Source: Acholoe squamosa (lineage: Eukaryota; Annelida; Polychaeta; Phyllodocida; Polynoidae). From it: a stretch of DNA of 64,000 nt. The notes under the pieces are model-generated. The model made no database searches. It saw only the letters and a list, made by a program, of their open reading frames with translations, and was not told the origin of the DNA. A program made the translations under genes and the position numbers. Positions 21,101 to 32,320 of the stretch are shown in pieces (the first letter of the stretch is position 1; each line of letters starts with the position of its first letter). The stretch spans positions 53,085,186 through 53,149,185 of the forward strand of contig OX439040.1 in assembly GCA_949317995.1 (NCBI GenBank). The letters are read 5' to 3'.

Positions 21101-23958
21101 CTACGAGGGACAGGTTTTTCAGCCATACATTCTGGAGCATAATGCCCCAGTTTCTGGCATCTGAAACATCTCCTCTGAGATTTGTCAACTCTCTGTCTCT
21201 TTAGAGCTTCTGTTAATCCGGCTAATAATGTTTCCATCATGTTAGTCGGAGCAACAGTGGCTGCTACAGTTGGGTTCGCCGTAGAGGCTACACTGCCAGG
21301 TTGAGTTGATCCGGAAGCTGTTTTACCAGCAACTGATCCTCCTCTCCCTCTCGAATGTACTTTCCTATACCGCTTTTGTCGGTAATACTTTCCAGCTACA
21401 TGCACTGAACCAATATAATCTCCGTTTTCATCGGAGACATATTCATCTTTCTCATCAACTTCATTCGATTCAACCGGAGCTAATTGGGAAGTATCGTATA
21501 CCGGAGCAGGTGTACCTCCGTATTGGAATGGAGCTGCTCTTATTGGATTAGGTCCGAGACCTACCAGACGTTTCTTCATGTCATGTCCATCGATTGCTAT
21601 GAACAGATCACTGAAGGAAGTGTCATCTTTCCAAGAGTCCCAGACCACTTGCTTGTGATCCGGATCACGCAATCCACTGTAGAATTGTATAAACAATTCT
21701 TGTAGATAACAATCATCATCATGAGCCCAATTTGGACGTGCTTTCGAAAGCAAGTCCTGTAGCTCCAAACCAAAGACTTTGTGTGATTCTTTAGGTTTTT
21801 GTGTCCTCTTCTTAAAGCTTACCCACGGATCTTCTCTAACGATTGATCCGAAAAGGTATGCGGCACATTCGACCAATTGATCATAGGTACCATATATTCC
21901 GTAAGCTGCTCTCCATTGGTTGAGAGCTACTTTTCCGCCTTTATTTAACCAACAAATCAAATATGGCAGAGCTTCTTCTTTTGTCCAGCCACTACAATTG
22001 ACTTCGTCAACAAAAGCTTGATACCTGTCCTTCCATGGATCATTAGAATCATATGGAGGGGGTATCCGTGCCTGCCTACGTGCCGGATTATTACATCCGC
22101 GTAGTCTATCTGCTTCTCGCATGCTCCAGTTCATGACTTCCATGCCGTCTGCTCCCTTTCGGTAGCAGTCAATGCCAAGGTTTTGTATACATTGGCTTCT
22201 ATCAAAAATGGTTTGCATCCCTGCAGGCATAGAAGTTCTCCTGTTAGGTTTCCTGCCATCTCCTCCTGATCCTGATCCTCCGAATCCGGATCCTCCTGGG
22301 CCGCCTGGAGGGTTTCCTCCTGGTGGACCATTATTATTATAGCCTCCAGATGAACCACCAGGCCATCCACTATTGTGACCGGTGTTTCCAGAAGAAGCGT
22401 GTCTAGGGTAAGAATCATTTTGATTCCATCCCTGGTTATAGCTATTACCATTCTGATAATTGCCACTTCCCGATGGATTATAATTATTTCTATATCCATA
22501 GGAAGATGTTCTCGGTTGGTACGTACCGCCGTTGATATTGTTTTGTGGCGGATTTGGTCTCGGAAAACGTCCATCAGTAGGACCATTACCAGAACCTGGG
22601 GGTGGATTCGGTAATCTTGGTACTGCTGGTGTACTGTGGCCGGGTTGGGGGAAATATGAAGGTGGTGTCAACATATGTCTCATTGGTCCGGGTGCTCTTG
22701 GTTGTGCCACGGGTGAATTATTATTATTCCCTGTAGCACCATCGTGAGTCGCTTTGATTTTGTGACTCAAATCTGGTATGGGTGGTGCTGGACCTATCGT
22801 ATCTAGCATTGGAACTACTGGTTTAGATGCGGTTCCATTTACTGCAGCATTATCCGGTTTCTTATAGATTCCGGATACCACATTCTTGTCAGCCCCATCA
22901 TCAACGAATGGGCTGTATCTAATTGGGGTTGCGTCTTTAGATGTCTTTCCCAACATTGTAGATACCACAGCTGGGTCTATATTACCTATAGTTAACTGGG
23001 CTGCTTCTACATATTTATCTAGAGTTATTGCAGTGGCCTGCAATTCCTGAAGCTCATTCGTGAGTTTCTGTCTATCCTCCTCTAGTTGTCTGTTGTAAGC
23101 TATGATGCCTACCCGGATGGTTTCATTGTCTTCAGCTTGTTTACTGCACTGAAGTTTCAATTTATCCAACTCATCCTGATAATGGCGAATTTCGGATTCG
23201 AATTTTGTCTTATCAAGGTTTAGTTGGTCGTTCGTATCTATGTATGTTTGGATACGAATGTGCCTATTATCATATTCTTTATTGAATGATTCTCTCATAG
23301 ATTGAAGTTTTAGTTCTTCATTCTCGAGTTCTTTCATGTACTCGCTCCTTCTGGCTTCGAATTCCTTTCGCATGCCAGTTAGGTCCTCTTCCATCTGAAG
23401 TTTTTCATGCAATACTTCATCCTTAGCTTTGACCAAGGTATTTAAATTCTCGTTCAAAGTTACATAAGTTTCATTCAACAACAGGACATCCGGTCGTTTT
23501 AATTCTTCACCTTCCGGTACCGCATAGGTTAAGTCGCCATCTATAGCGCTATAATCTAATATTGGTAATTCGGGCCTGGGTAACCTATAAGGTAGTTCTC
23601 CGAATGTTACCCTTTTTCGCATTGGTGCCGGATGTTCTGGGTTAGTACTACCACCGACTTCGAACATCGAATCACATAATTCGTCAACAATTGAATGCTG
23701 GCCTATTAAGTTACTATGTCTCTGTATGGACTGTTCGCGTCGTACAGAGTCTGGCAGATTCTCTTCACTATCATTATAGTGGGGTCCGGGATCTCTCCAA
23801 GATGCTGATTCTGCATCTTGTGAGTCCGAATGGGCTTGGAGCATTAGCGATCCATTTCCATTCTCTTGGGCAAGTGATTGCCCTGCTGGGTTAGCTTCCC
23901 TAAGGGTGTCTAACCCATGTACTAGCCGTTCGGACGTTATAACGTCCGGGCTATACAC
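21061..23958 (-). CDS. gag: Gag-like protein with coiled coil and CCHC zinc knuckle
   Basis: The frame is open from a stop inside the LTR U5, across the primer-binding site. The first in-frame ATG is at 23844 (residue 39 of the frame as numbered from the GTG at 23958), so initiation there or at a non-AUG codon is undecided. About residues 168-312 form a long charged coiled coil. A Pro/Asn/Gly low-complexity region covers about 410-590. A capsid-like segment around 620-800 includes a WTKEEALPYLICWL helix. The nucleocapsid knuckle CFRCQKLGHYAPEC (931-944) fits Cx2Cx4Hx4C. At up to 965 codons it is two to three times longer than typical Ty3/gypsy Gag. The coiled-coil N-terminal half is unusual. 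It precedes pol by a -1 overlap. Confidence 0.9.
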   Translation of the reverse strand: MYSPDVITSERLVHGLDTLREANPAGQSLAQENGNGSLMLQAHSDSQDAESASWRDPGPHYNDSEENLPDSVRREQSIQRHSNLIGQHSIVDELCDSMFEVGGSTNPEHPAPMRKRVTFGELPYRLPRPELPILDYSAIDGDLTYAVPEGEELKRPDVLLLNETYVTLNENLNTLVKAKDEVLHEKLQMEEDLTGMRKEFEARRSEYMKELENEELKLQSMRESFNKEYDNRHIRIQTYIDTNDQLNLDKTKFESEIRHYQDELDKLKLQCSKQAEDNETIRVGIIAYNRQLEEDRQKLTNELQELQATAITLDKYVEAAQLTIGNIDPAVVSTMLGKTSKDATPIRYSPFVDDGADKNVVSGIYKKPDNAAVNGTASKPVVPMLDTIGPAPPIPDLSHKIKATHDGATGNNNNSPVAQPRAPGPMRHMLTPPSYFPQPGHSTPAVPRLPNPPPGSGNGPTDGRFPRPNPPQNNINGGTYQPRTSSYGYRNNYNPSGSGNYQNGNSYNQGWNQNDSYPRHASSGNTGHNSGWPGGSSGGYNNNGPPGGNPPGGPGGSGFGGSGSGGDGRKPNRRTSMPAGMQTIFDRSQCIQNLGIDCYRKGADGMEVMNWSMREADRLRGCNNPARRQARIPPPYDSNDPWKDRYQAFVDEVNCSGWTKEEALPYLICWLNKGGKVALNQWRAAYGIYGTYDQLVECAAYLFGSIVREDPWVSFKKRTQKPKESHKVFGLELQDLLSKARPNWAHDDDCYLQELFIQFYSGLRDPDHKQVVWDSWKDDTSFSDLFIAIDGHDMKKRLVGLGPNPIRAAPFQYGGTPAPVYDTSQLAPVESNEVDEKDEYVSDENGDYIGSVHVAGKYYRQKRYRKVHSRGRGGSVAGKTASGSTQPGSVASTANPTVAATVAPTNMMETLLAGLTEALKRQRVDKSQRRCFRCQKLGHYAPECMAEKPVPRRQESVSGVSTEEN

Positions 23959-23967
23959 CAGAATTAA

Positions 23968-23982
23968 CTGGTCACGGCACCA
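23968..23982 (-). promoter_or_regulatory. Primer-binding site, tRNA-His type
   Basis: The plus strand reads CTGGTCACGGCACCA, matching the 3' end of animal tRNA-His including CCA. It lies one base inside the 5' LTR, the normal PBS position. Gag reading starts almost immediately after it, so there is practically no untranslated leader unless the ATG at 23844 is used. Confidence 0.88.
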
Positions 23983-23983
23983 G

Positions 23984-24363
23984 TGTAAGGGTTTGTGGCC
24001 TTACGGACCTGGGGGGTTCGGGTCTTACGATTCGGAAAGAAAGAGTAAGACAGTATTCCAAGTGTATGCCAACGGTTAGGTTTATTACTTAATGCACACT
24101 CACGGCTGCCGAATGATATCAAAGAGGCAGCTAATATTAAAAGACAGTGGTTTACATAGTGTGGAGGCCAGAAGGGCCTCTGACGTAGCGGCTGAGCCCT
24201 GGGCTTTATATACGGACCCAGGTGTTCGTCGTCAGATGTCCCCACAGACCCGGATCGGTGCTGCCACCTATCCGGAACCTGAGGAACGTCCGACGACTCG
24301 ACTCACCCGCCACGTCAGACGGTACCCAACTCCTATGGTTTAGTAAAGTGTACCTCTACACCA
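23984..24363 (-). repeat. 5' LTR of the Ty3 element
   Basis: 380 bp, one base different from the 3' LTR. TATATAA at 24206-24212 and AATAAA at 24081-24086 on the minus strand place transcription start just inside the LTR. The sequence outside it (gcattgatc) does not match the other flank. Confidence 0.96.
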
Positions 24364-26328
24364 GCATTGATCACGTAAGTGACAGACAATTGGATATGCT
24401 CAAATGCTTTGGTTAAAAAAAGAAGATAGGCCTGCCTGTCGTCCTGCTGCCATCAGAGTGGTATACATTTATATTTTATTAGGGAAAAGAGGGGTAACTT
24501 TTTAAACAAACCAGTCAATATTGCCTGTACATTTTTCTTTATATTCATAAGAGTACATCACTAAGGTAATAAATAGTCATTTCTATCGGAGATACATGCC
24601 CCTTAATTGTCTTTATAATCGATATGTTTACCACATATCACATCTTGCACTTTCTTTTGACATTGTATGTCTAGCACCTGAGATAAGGAGCGCTACTGAT
24701 GAGAAGACCACGAGTCTAGGTCATGCTGAAAATAAAACAACTAAAAAAAACACACAAGCCAGTGTTTACATTCCCACTCAGTAAATACCGATGGTGTGCC
24801 TCATGCAGGGGGATTACCTGTAGTTTTAGCCTTTGACATTAAATTCCATAAACTACCGTATATAAGCTGCGACAACACCTAAGCCATACCCAGACATTGG
24901 GACATGGCTAGTATACTGCACCTTTGCCCTCAGTCCTAGTCTATAAGGATGAATCGCCACCCATAAGCCGCACAGAGACTTTGAAAACACTCTATAAGCC
25001 TGCAGTTTCCTCAATATTTTACGATGCGGGATCCAAAAGAAAAACAATATTGCGACAGTACATGTTTCTAATTGTACGACGCAAAAGACTGCTACTAATG
25101 TGTGATTTATCAAAAAGTTATTACAAGGTCTCGTACAAGTGCTGGCCATGCACAGATTCTGGTGTCTCACCACCTAATCACTAACACATTGAAATGTTGT
25201 CGAGGTAGAATTTGGACGTGGATATTCTAAATCTACAGGTAGGAGGTTCATGACCATGGAACTGGACTACACTATTTCTTTTCTACGTCCCTATCACTTA
25301 TTCATTTAGCTTATATTCATTAGGCTATAATCCTGACACTACTGTTACACTCTTGATAAATTAAACCTTTGAGGCCATCATGATGCAAAGGTGCTTGTTT
25401 GGGTTCATGATGGGTAAATGAAGTACTGTACTTGCTAGTGTCTCACACATGAATATCCCCTTCCGACCAACAAAGGCACCAGTGAGGTCCCAGCATCGGG
25501 ACAAGGAAGGTAAAGATGAAACCTTGAGGCATTATGTTATCTCTAAATGGTTAAGAGACTAAGCGTCCATTTTGAGTTCCGTAGATCCCTCTCCCCATGC
25601 AGGAATGTGCTGAGAGAAGCAGTTGATGACATTTGATTTCTACCTACCTCTAACAAAACCCTCCAACCCAGACTCCTACTAGGGCCTCCGCCTACCTTTT
25701 GTCACGATCTCCAGTGCTGCTACCATAAGAGGCAAAAATGCATAACATGTCCTATTTTTAACTTGATCGGCACTGAGTTTAATATTTTTTTCCACTCGAG
25801 ACCACCCATATTGGTAACTAACTACCTATTTAGTCTCTTTCCTATCCATTTCTTCGTTATTGACTATTCAATTAAATCGACGCAGCCATTTTGAAAAATA
25901 ATCTACATGCTGAGAGTGACTAAATAAAGGCATACTAAAATACGTTGTTTAAAGAAGGGACCAGGTCAGTATTTTATCTTACCGTTCCTAATTGAGAAGA
26001 TACTGAACTATCTGTTGTGCTGTAATTAATTCTATACTCCAATTACTCACCTCCGGTCTTGAATAGTTCACTTTTCTCAACACCCAATTAGCAATGTGCA
26101 ACTGTTTAAGTACACTATTACCTTTAATGTCCGTTTTTTTGTTTTGTTTCGTGTTTTTTTTTTTTTTTTCATATCTTTACATTCATCTTCAAACAGGGTG
26201 TAACCAGCTTGGATGTGGGTCTTTGAGCTTGGTGACGGCCATGATTTAATGATTAAACAATTCTTGGGGTCAGTAATGGCCGCTGGGTGCAGATGGCGCT
26301 GCAGTCAGCCCAACTCCAAAAGCATCTC
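24364..26328. other. Unassigned stretch with one short repeat fragment
   Basis: Around 24850-25030 the phrases accgtatataagctgc, acccataagccgcac and ctctataagcc resemble MITE ends also present near 2080-2200 and 27130-27190. The remainder, including AT-rich and poly-T tracts to 26170, shows no gene. Confidence 0.45.
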
Positions 26329-26587
26329 CAGGGCTCGACAAATCAGTTTGCCCACTGGGCACAAGAGCAAAAAAAAAGTTGTGCCCAATAGGCAAGGTCG
26401 GTGCCCAACACCTTTGCTTTTTATACTCAAAATTACATATTTAGATAAATGGAACACACATAGTTTTAAGATGGCTTTAGTAGCTTTTGGACAGCTGTGC
26501 CCATTGGGCATAACTTGAAAATTTGTTTGTGCCCAGTGAATTTTTTTTGAGTCACGGGCATTGGGCACAGGGATTTGTCGAGCCCTG
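26329..26587. mobile_element. hAT-like MITE (CAGGGCTCGA ends)
   Basis: Perfect 16-bp terminal inverted repeats, CAGGGCTCGACAAATC and its complement, bound a 259-bp element. Inner parts repeat gcccattgggcac-type phrases on both arms. Ends beginning CAGGG are typical of hAT elements. The flanks share atctcc but the 8-bp duplication is imperfect. No transposase is present. Confidence 0.75.
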
Positions 26588-27733
26588 ATCTCCAATATAC
26601 GGCACATGGCTATTGTATTGACCAATGGGAGGCATCCCTGGCATATACTGCGGAGTCGGGGCTGAAGGTGTTAGTCATAGTGCCGTCGGGGTCTAATGGC
26701 GGCCCCCAGCTGATAATGGCTATGTAAGCTATACATCTCCAAAAGCGTGGCAAGGGAAGGCAGTGGGGCGGAGCAGCTGAAAATGTCTATGGGATGAGCT
26801 AAGCAAATTATAAATTTATTTCAATATAATCTAGTAGAGTGGATCTTGAAAGAGTGTGGGAGATGCATACAAAACGGTTACGACGCGACTGTGATGATGT
26901 TCATGCCTAAAATGCTCCAGCATTACCGGTACATTTGTAGGTATCAGAAGAATGTCTTACCTGTTGTGGGGTGGAGGGAGAGTGCGGTGTCTAGGTCAAG
27001 TCTCCCCGAACCACAGATCACCTCCCTGAAAAGACAAGGAGAAATAGTTATAAATATGTTATATTTCTATGTGTATTAGTATAGATCGTGGTGTAGTGTA
27101 CTGTAGTCTGTACTGCCTTGTCACTGCCATAAATCCCTGCATATAAGCCACAGCTTACAAACTAAATCATAAATGAGAGCCAAGATGCGGCTTATATCAA
27201 TGTTCTGGGTGTGTGCTGGGTCCACTGGGTGAGGCCATTTCCTTAACTTGCTACAACCGAGCTATCATTGGATATAGTCTCTCTGAGTTATCAAATACAC
27301 TGTACCTACAAGTTGAAAGCTTATGTGTGGATATTAGCCTCCTCTCAAAGTGCAGCTCAAATGTGGCGACTACAATTCTTCTGGTGCATCTCATATGTGA
27401 AGTGCATCTTTTATGTGATGTACATTACGGTAGTTGGAAATAGACATGTGCCAAGATTATCTGATGATGGAGATGCACTTCATATCATGATGGATGGCAT
27501 CAAACATACAGGGACTTGCTGAGATAAGAGATGCTCAAAGACATTAAAGGGGCACCTGAGATCAATATGGGATTACCGGCAATACAAGTGAGAATACGAA
27601 TGGGACAGTTGGGCAATGTGTGCTGTTGGTACCACCTTCAGCAAAGATTCAACGTAATGCCAAAGTCCACTGTTGTTCATGCCCTTTTTACAAGGAATTA
27701 CGAGATCCATATTATGGCTGACATTAATGCTCC
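26588..27733. other. Unassigned stretch
   Basis: No gene is supported. A short ataagcc-type repeat fragment lies at about 27130-27200. Short ORFs here carry no recognisable motif. Confidence 0.45.
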
Positions 27734-27898
27734 AAAGGGGCCATCCATAAATGACGTCATGCAAAATTTGCCCCCCCCCCCGGTCAATTTTTTTGCCAAA
27801 TTTGCAATGAAGAAGGTACACAGAAAATTGATTCTGTCACGCCGAGCCTGACCCCCTCCCCCCCCTCCAGCGTGACGTCATTTGTGGATGGCCCCTTT
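27734..27898. mobile_element. 165-bp MITE with TGACGTCA-containing ends
   Basis: The ends AAAGGGGCCATCC..AAATGACGTCA are inverted repeats of 26 bp with one mismatch. The core has a poly-C run and a CCCCTCCCCC tract. No clear target duplication was found, so the superfamily is not assigned. Each end carries a perfect CRE octamer. Confidence 0.75.
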
Positions 27899-28431
27899 AA
27901 AGTAAAAAGTGAAAATTGTTCATGGCCACAGCCCAGATAAATCCTATTGTCAGCATGAGACAACTTGCAGGGATTTTGATACGCTGGTCCCCGCAGGTAT
28001 TTGAGGGCTAGATACCTGGTGGCCATGTCTGATGACATTCTCCCCAAAATCATGGGGACAAGTACTCTTGGTCTCCATTAGATGGGAGTATTTCTATTCT
28101 CCAATCATAAACTATATCCAAACATCTGTATAGGAGAGACAGGTTGACAATTGGGGTGTTAGGATGCCCTCTTGTGAGTAAGGGTTAAAACAGGGGATGA
28201 TTGACTGGTAACTTCTTAGACATGGCCTGCCTCTATGATGTCCCTAACATAGAGGCAGGTTGCCAGCCAAGATTTTGCAATGGGCCAAATGGCACACTCC
28301 TGGGCAAAAGAATGCGCCATTCTATAAATCAAAAGGCCACCCATTAGGCTACAAAAAAATTATAGATGAAATCGATTATCGGTGGGTCAATTATCAATAA
28401 AAGCAATCCAATTAATGAGTAAAAATCTAAC
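27899..28431. other. Unassigned stretch
   Basis: No gene or RNA seen. Around 28260-28345 a phrase with aatgcgccattct resembles the hAT-like family whose fuller copy is at 33444-33929. Confidence 0.4.
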
Positions 28432-29437
28432 TTACATAAAACCTCACCTATAAGTAGAATTTTTTTTGCCATTTTCTTTTTGTATTAGTTGAATTATTGG
28501 TCCCAAGTTGGAGGGTCGACTTATAGGTGAGGTTTTGAAAAAAAATATTAATGAAGGTGGTCCCTATAATTCTTTTAGCCTTGAATGTACCAAAGGTCTA
28601 CTTTTAAATTAATAGCTACGTTTCAGGGAGTATCTCCTTTATCATACATCAATTCATATTTTTCTATACATCATTATCACAAAAACCGGGCAAATAATTC
28701 ATTTCAGGGTAAGAAATTGGCTATGGGGGCAGAGTCTGAAACCCTCAAATTTCTCCAGTTAGGGGGTCGACTAATAAGTGAGGTTTTACATTTTCTTATT
28801 GTGATTCATTATAACTCGATTTTGTGCCTGTAAGATGGGGGGTCGACTTATAGTAGTGTGGGGGTTTCCACACCGCCTGCCACTCAGGGAGCTCTGTACG
28901 GTGTGGGAGAGTTATGATACCAAATGTTGCGGGAGTGCGGGGAGACTTTCCCTTTACCCTTTACCCTTAACCAATCCTCTTGAGATTAAGTAGGCCACTA
29001 GATGTAACCCCCCTTAAGGTACCCTGAAATTTTGGGCCTTCTACGACCAGTTAAAGTTAGGGTAAAACAAACATTTTGCCGAAAATACAAAAATAACATA
29101 TATCAAAACAAGATGGCGTCCTTTGCATATGCAAGGCTTCACTCGGCGATTTTCTATCTGCTGTATCTCAAATAATATAGTAAATTTTGTTTCCATCTTT
29201 TCAAATGTTGTAAATATAAACATAAACTATCGTTTATAGCTTTTAGAGATCTTACATTTACCTATAAATATATCGGTCAGCTACTTGTAAACAAAGCACT
29301 TGCCATTTCCGGTGGCAATACCAGTGGCTGAAAGATATGGTATGGGAGAGGAGCTGGTCCCTAACATTATATGCTAGGGGCTGGATAGCAGGTCTAACTT
29401 ATAGGTGAGGTCGACTTATAGGTCAGGTTTTACGGTA
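28432..29437. mobile_element. About 1-kb element with cctataagtcgacc ends
   Basis: The left end holds aaaacctcacctataag and the right end the inverted cttataggtcaggtttta. Internal copies of ggtcgacttataggtgagg occur near 28515, 28765, 28838 and 29400. Such subterminal repetition fits a non-autonomous DNA transposon of Tc1/pogo-like type, but exact ends and target duplication are unclear. Confidence 0.45.
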
Positions 29438-30020
29438 GTAAAAAAGAAAAACTGACCCACCTACCTCTACTTTTCGGTCCCTGTTACTAGAAACTTACAG
29501 AAAAATGGCATAAAAGCACATGTAGTACATTGAACTAGACATGACTGCCTACTTATTACCAGTGCTGGTAGCTTATCAAGTAAACTGGGCAAGAACTTAT
29601 GCAATTAAAGAGAAAAGGAGCTTTTAGATAATTGAAACTTTGTTATTTCTCATGTTTTGGGATCTCAAAATAAAGCCTGGAATATACAATAATCAGTTGG
29701 CTGAATCTGGGAAATTGTATCTTTCCAAAGAGTGGTCTGCTATTTCTTTGCCCCTAATAGTTTGCTCCCCGTGTGTCTGACAGATAGGGAAAAGCCTCCA
29801 ATGGGCCTTAGGGCGCAGATTTACCGATTTTAATGCACCATTGCCGATTTTAATGCGTGTATGGCGCAGGGCGCGGCCCTGTTAAAACCCCTGGACACAA
29901 CCATATAAGAACTCATTGAAAAGGGATTGAGACCTTGGCTTCCGAGACATTTCTTCAGCTAGCCAAAAAAAATAATGCAAATTTTTTTTTTTTTTACGTG
30001 TTTATTGCAACACGTAACAT
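29438..30020. other. Unassigned stretch with a hAT-like fragment
   Basis: Near 29815-29890 the phrase ggcgcagggcgcggccctg followed by ttaaaacccctg matches the right end of the hAT-like family seen at 33444-33929. No gene is supported. Confidence 0.45.
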
Positions 30021-30030
30021 GTTGGAAAAA

Positions 30031-30238
30031 TTAGGTAGGGTAGGTCGGATTTTTTTTGTAATTTTTTTTTAAAACCACAACTAATACACGCACCGACTCA
30101 CAGTGACTCACAACGACTCATGAAGTTTGAAAGTTTTCAAACTTCAAACTTCATGAGACTGAGTCGTCGTGAGTCACCGCGAGTCGTTGTGTCTTAGTTG
30201 TAGTTTAGAAAAAAAAAAATCCGACCTACCCTACCTGG
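30031..30238. mobile_element. Foldback MITE, about 200 bp
   Basis: Left arm ggtagggtaggtcggat and right arm atccgacctaccctacc are inverted, and pairing continues through gactcac/gtgagtc repeats to a centre made of caaacttcatgag-type inverted phrases. Nearly the whole element could fold on itself. Related phrases (aggtagggtcggg, aacccgacccttccta) occur at about 30335 and 32632. Confidence 0.75.
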
Positions 30239-30857
30239 AAGACTAGATTGACTCAAAAATAGCCCAAAAATGCTTAATTTCTTCAAAAATGAAGAAAAAA
30301 AATTTAGGGTCGGCCCTGTATTACTAGGTAGGGTCGGGTGACCTGAAACTAACAATTTTTTTTGGCCCTATACAAGGAAGCCAAGGTCTTAAAAGAATCA
30401 CACTCACATACTCATATTGTCAATATCATGAATATGTCACGTAGTCACAATATCTACGTGAAAATAACAGACTAACTATCTGTTACCGGTAAGACTCGAT
30501 TCAGGTGCGATTCTAGTCAGCACCTACTCGTACTGTGAATCTGCCGATACAGCAAGTTTGTCCTCCTCAGTGAGACAGGAAATTAATGTTGAGAATGTTA
30601 CAAATCAGTGCGTCTGGTTACCAGTTCGAGAGACGTGTACTCTGTGGTAGTAATCTGCCAGTGGGCGCGGTGTGGGCAGCATTAACACTCTCATACTACC
30701 ACAGTAATATGATAATTGGGGAGGTGCCTGCGGCAGTCTTATAATGAACGCCCAGTGATTGACAATAGCAATGCTGGTAGGGACGCAAGGAAAGGTTGGC
30801 AAAATTGAGTTCTCATATGTATGTATATGAACACTGCCAACTCCACCATGCAGAGAG

Positions 30858-31163
30858 GTACTAGGGTAACTGCAGTTACCCGATCCAACAGGGCAGCTGG
30901 TTATTCCAACAGTGTTAACACTGTTTCTCATTTCATACTGCTATAACCCTGTTATATTTTGTGATACATTGTATGATCATAGTTCAGGTATGGATACTCA
31001 TGGAGCCAAGCACGCGAGTAACTCAAACACTGGGATTACTTAGGAATCAGCCAACAATTAATATCTGGTACTAGGGTAACTGATTGTGTGGTACTAGGGT
31101 AACTGATTTCCTGTGATGTGACTGTACTAGGGTAACTGGTAGAAAATGTACTAGGGTAACTGA
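30858..31163 (+). repeat. Left array of GTACTAGGGTAACTG subterminal repeats
   Basis: Five direct copies of the 15-bp motif at 30858, 31068, 31091, 31124 and 31148. The mirror array on the right arm is inverted. Such arrays can bind transposase. Confidence 0.85.
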
Positions 31164-31609
31164 TCCTTTTTCTATCTCTTTGTAAACAGGGGTTGTTGGG
31201 TTTGCACGCAGAAGCGCAAATTTTTTTTTATTTCTTTGACCCCCGTAAGGGACGAAAATCGCATGCAAACGTGCCCTTTTAGCCTATAGTAATGCGCAGG
31301 GCTTTCCACTGAAAACAGGTGAAATTGACTTGACCCTCCCTATCAGAGGGGTTGAAAAAATTCTGCTCCCCCCTCAAAGCCACCAGCCCACCCCACCGTT
31401 GTTAAAAAATGACCACTCACTTAGCAGATTCCTTTGTGGGCTGACCCCTGCTTAATCTTGTACCTTGCTAGATACCATAGTGGCCTGTTTAAGCACCAGG
31501 GTCTCAAATAAGCACCAGTATCGAGTAAACGCCGTGGGTATGGGGGTACTGAAATCATCCTTAAGCACTAAAAACAGTATTCAAATAAGTGCCGGTCTCA
31601 AATAAGGGT

Positions 31610-31745
31610 CATTACGGTAAGGACTGATAACAGCCAGCATGATGGGTACCAGGTGTTATGTAATGCACCCTAAAAACTCAGCACTGAATGAAAGGAATTT
31701 TCTCATTGGTCAATAATGTATCCTGCTAGGTCGGAATAGTGCTAC
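31610..31745 (-). repeat. R1 repeat, copy 2, nested in the Transib-like element
   Basis: Reverse-orientation match to the R1 block at 196-340, with ctgataacagccagcatg and attggtcaataatgtatcc as landmarks. Confidence 0.65.
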
Positions 31746-31800
31746 CTATAGTGTAAATACCTTTACTTTATAGGTGACATTTCTCCATATCAGAGGGCTG

Positions 31801-32320
31801 TAGTTACCCTAGTACATGGAACACCATTCCAGAAATTTGTAGTTACCCTAGTACCAGACCACATTGTCCATATAATGAGCTACTTTTCTCCTTTTCGGCC
31901 ATCCTGGTTGGATCCTGCAGTTCTAATTACCAGTTACTATCCAGATAACATCAACATCATCATTTCATGTCATACATTTGGCCTAATTACCTTATTTTTA
32001 GTAATCTGAGTTGTTTAAATGCTTTTGACCAAAGTACAGTTACCCTAGTACTGCTGTTGTAGTTACCCTAGTACTTCTTATTGTTGACCAGCTTAGTTAC
32101 CCTAGTACAGCCAAATCCAAAAACAATAATTACTGCTGTTTTAGACCATGTCAGCCTATGGGTTATTAGTTCAGACTATTGGGAATTTTTCTGAACAACA
32201 GCTATACAACTCTGCATCATTCAAATCAATAGGAATACAGTGTAATATGCCCTTTTATTTCTTTATGGGGCAGACCAGATCTGCCATGTTGGATCGGGTA
32301 ACTGCAGTTACCCTAGTACC
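31801..32320 (-). repeat. Right array of inverted subterminal repeats
   Basis: Six copies of agttaccctagtac, the inverted form of the left-arm motif, near 31801, 31840, 32037, 32060, 32094 and 32304. Confidence 0.85.

Larger units (their letters stand above)
11518..24363 (-). mobile_element. Full-length Ty3/gypsy-type LTR retrotransposon with an extra ORF3
   Basis: The 12,846-bp element is bounded by two 380-bp direct LTRs that begin TG and end CA and differ at a single base (T at 11798, C at 24264), so insertion or gene conversion is recent. It reads right to left: 5' LTR, tRNA-His primer site, gag, pol in the order protease-RT-RNase H-integrase (the Ty3/gypsy order), an extra zinc-finger ORF3, a 1.5-kb non-coding tail, polypurine tract, 3' LTR. 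It is more than twice the size of a compact Ty3/gypsy element (about 5 kb). The flanks do not share a 4-6 bp target duplication (ctag on the left, gcat on the right). All three ORFs are open, so the copy may be competent, though activity is inference. Confidence 0.95.

Noticed and set aside
30605-31268. Transposase ORF within the Transib-like element
   Set aside because: The available ORFs (108 and 65 codons) encode terminal repeats only, with no RNase H-like or DDE motif.
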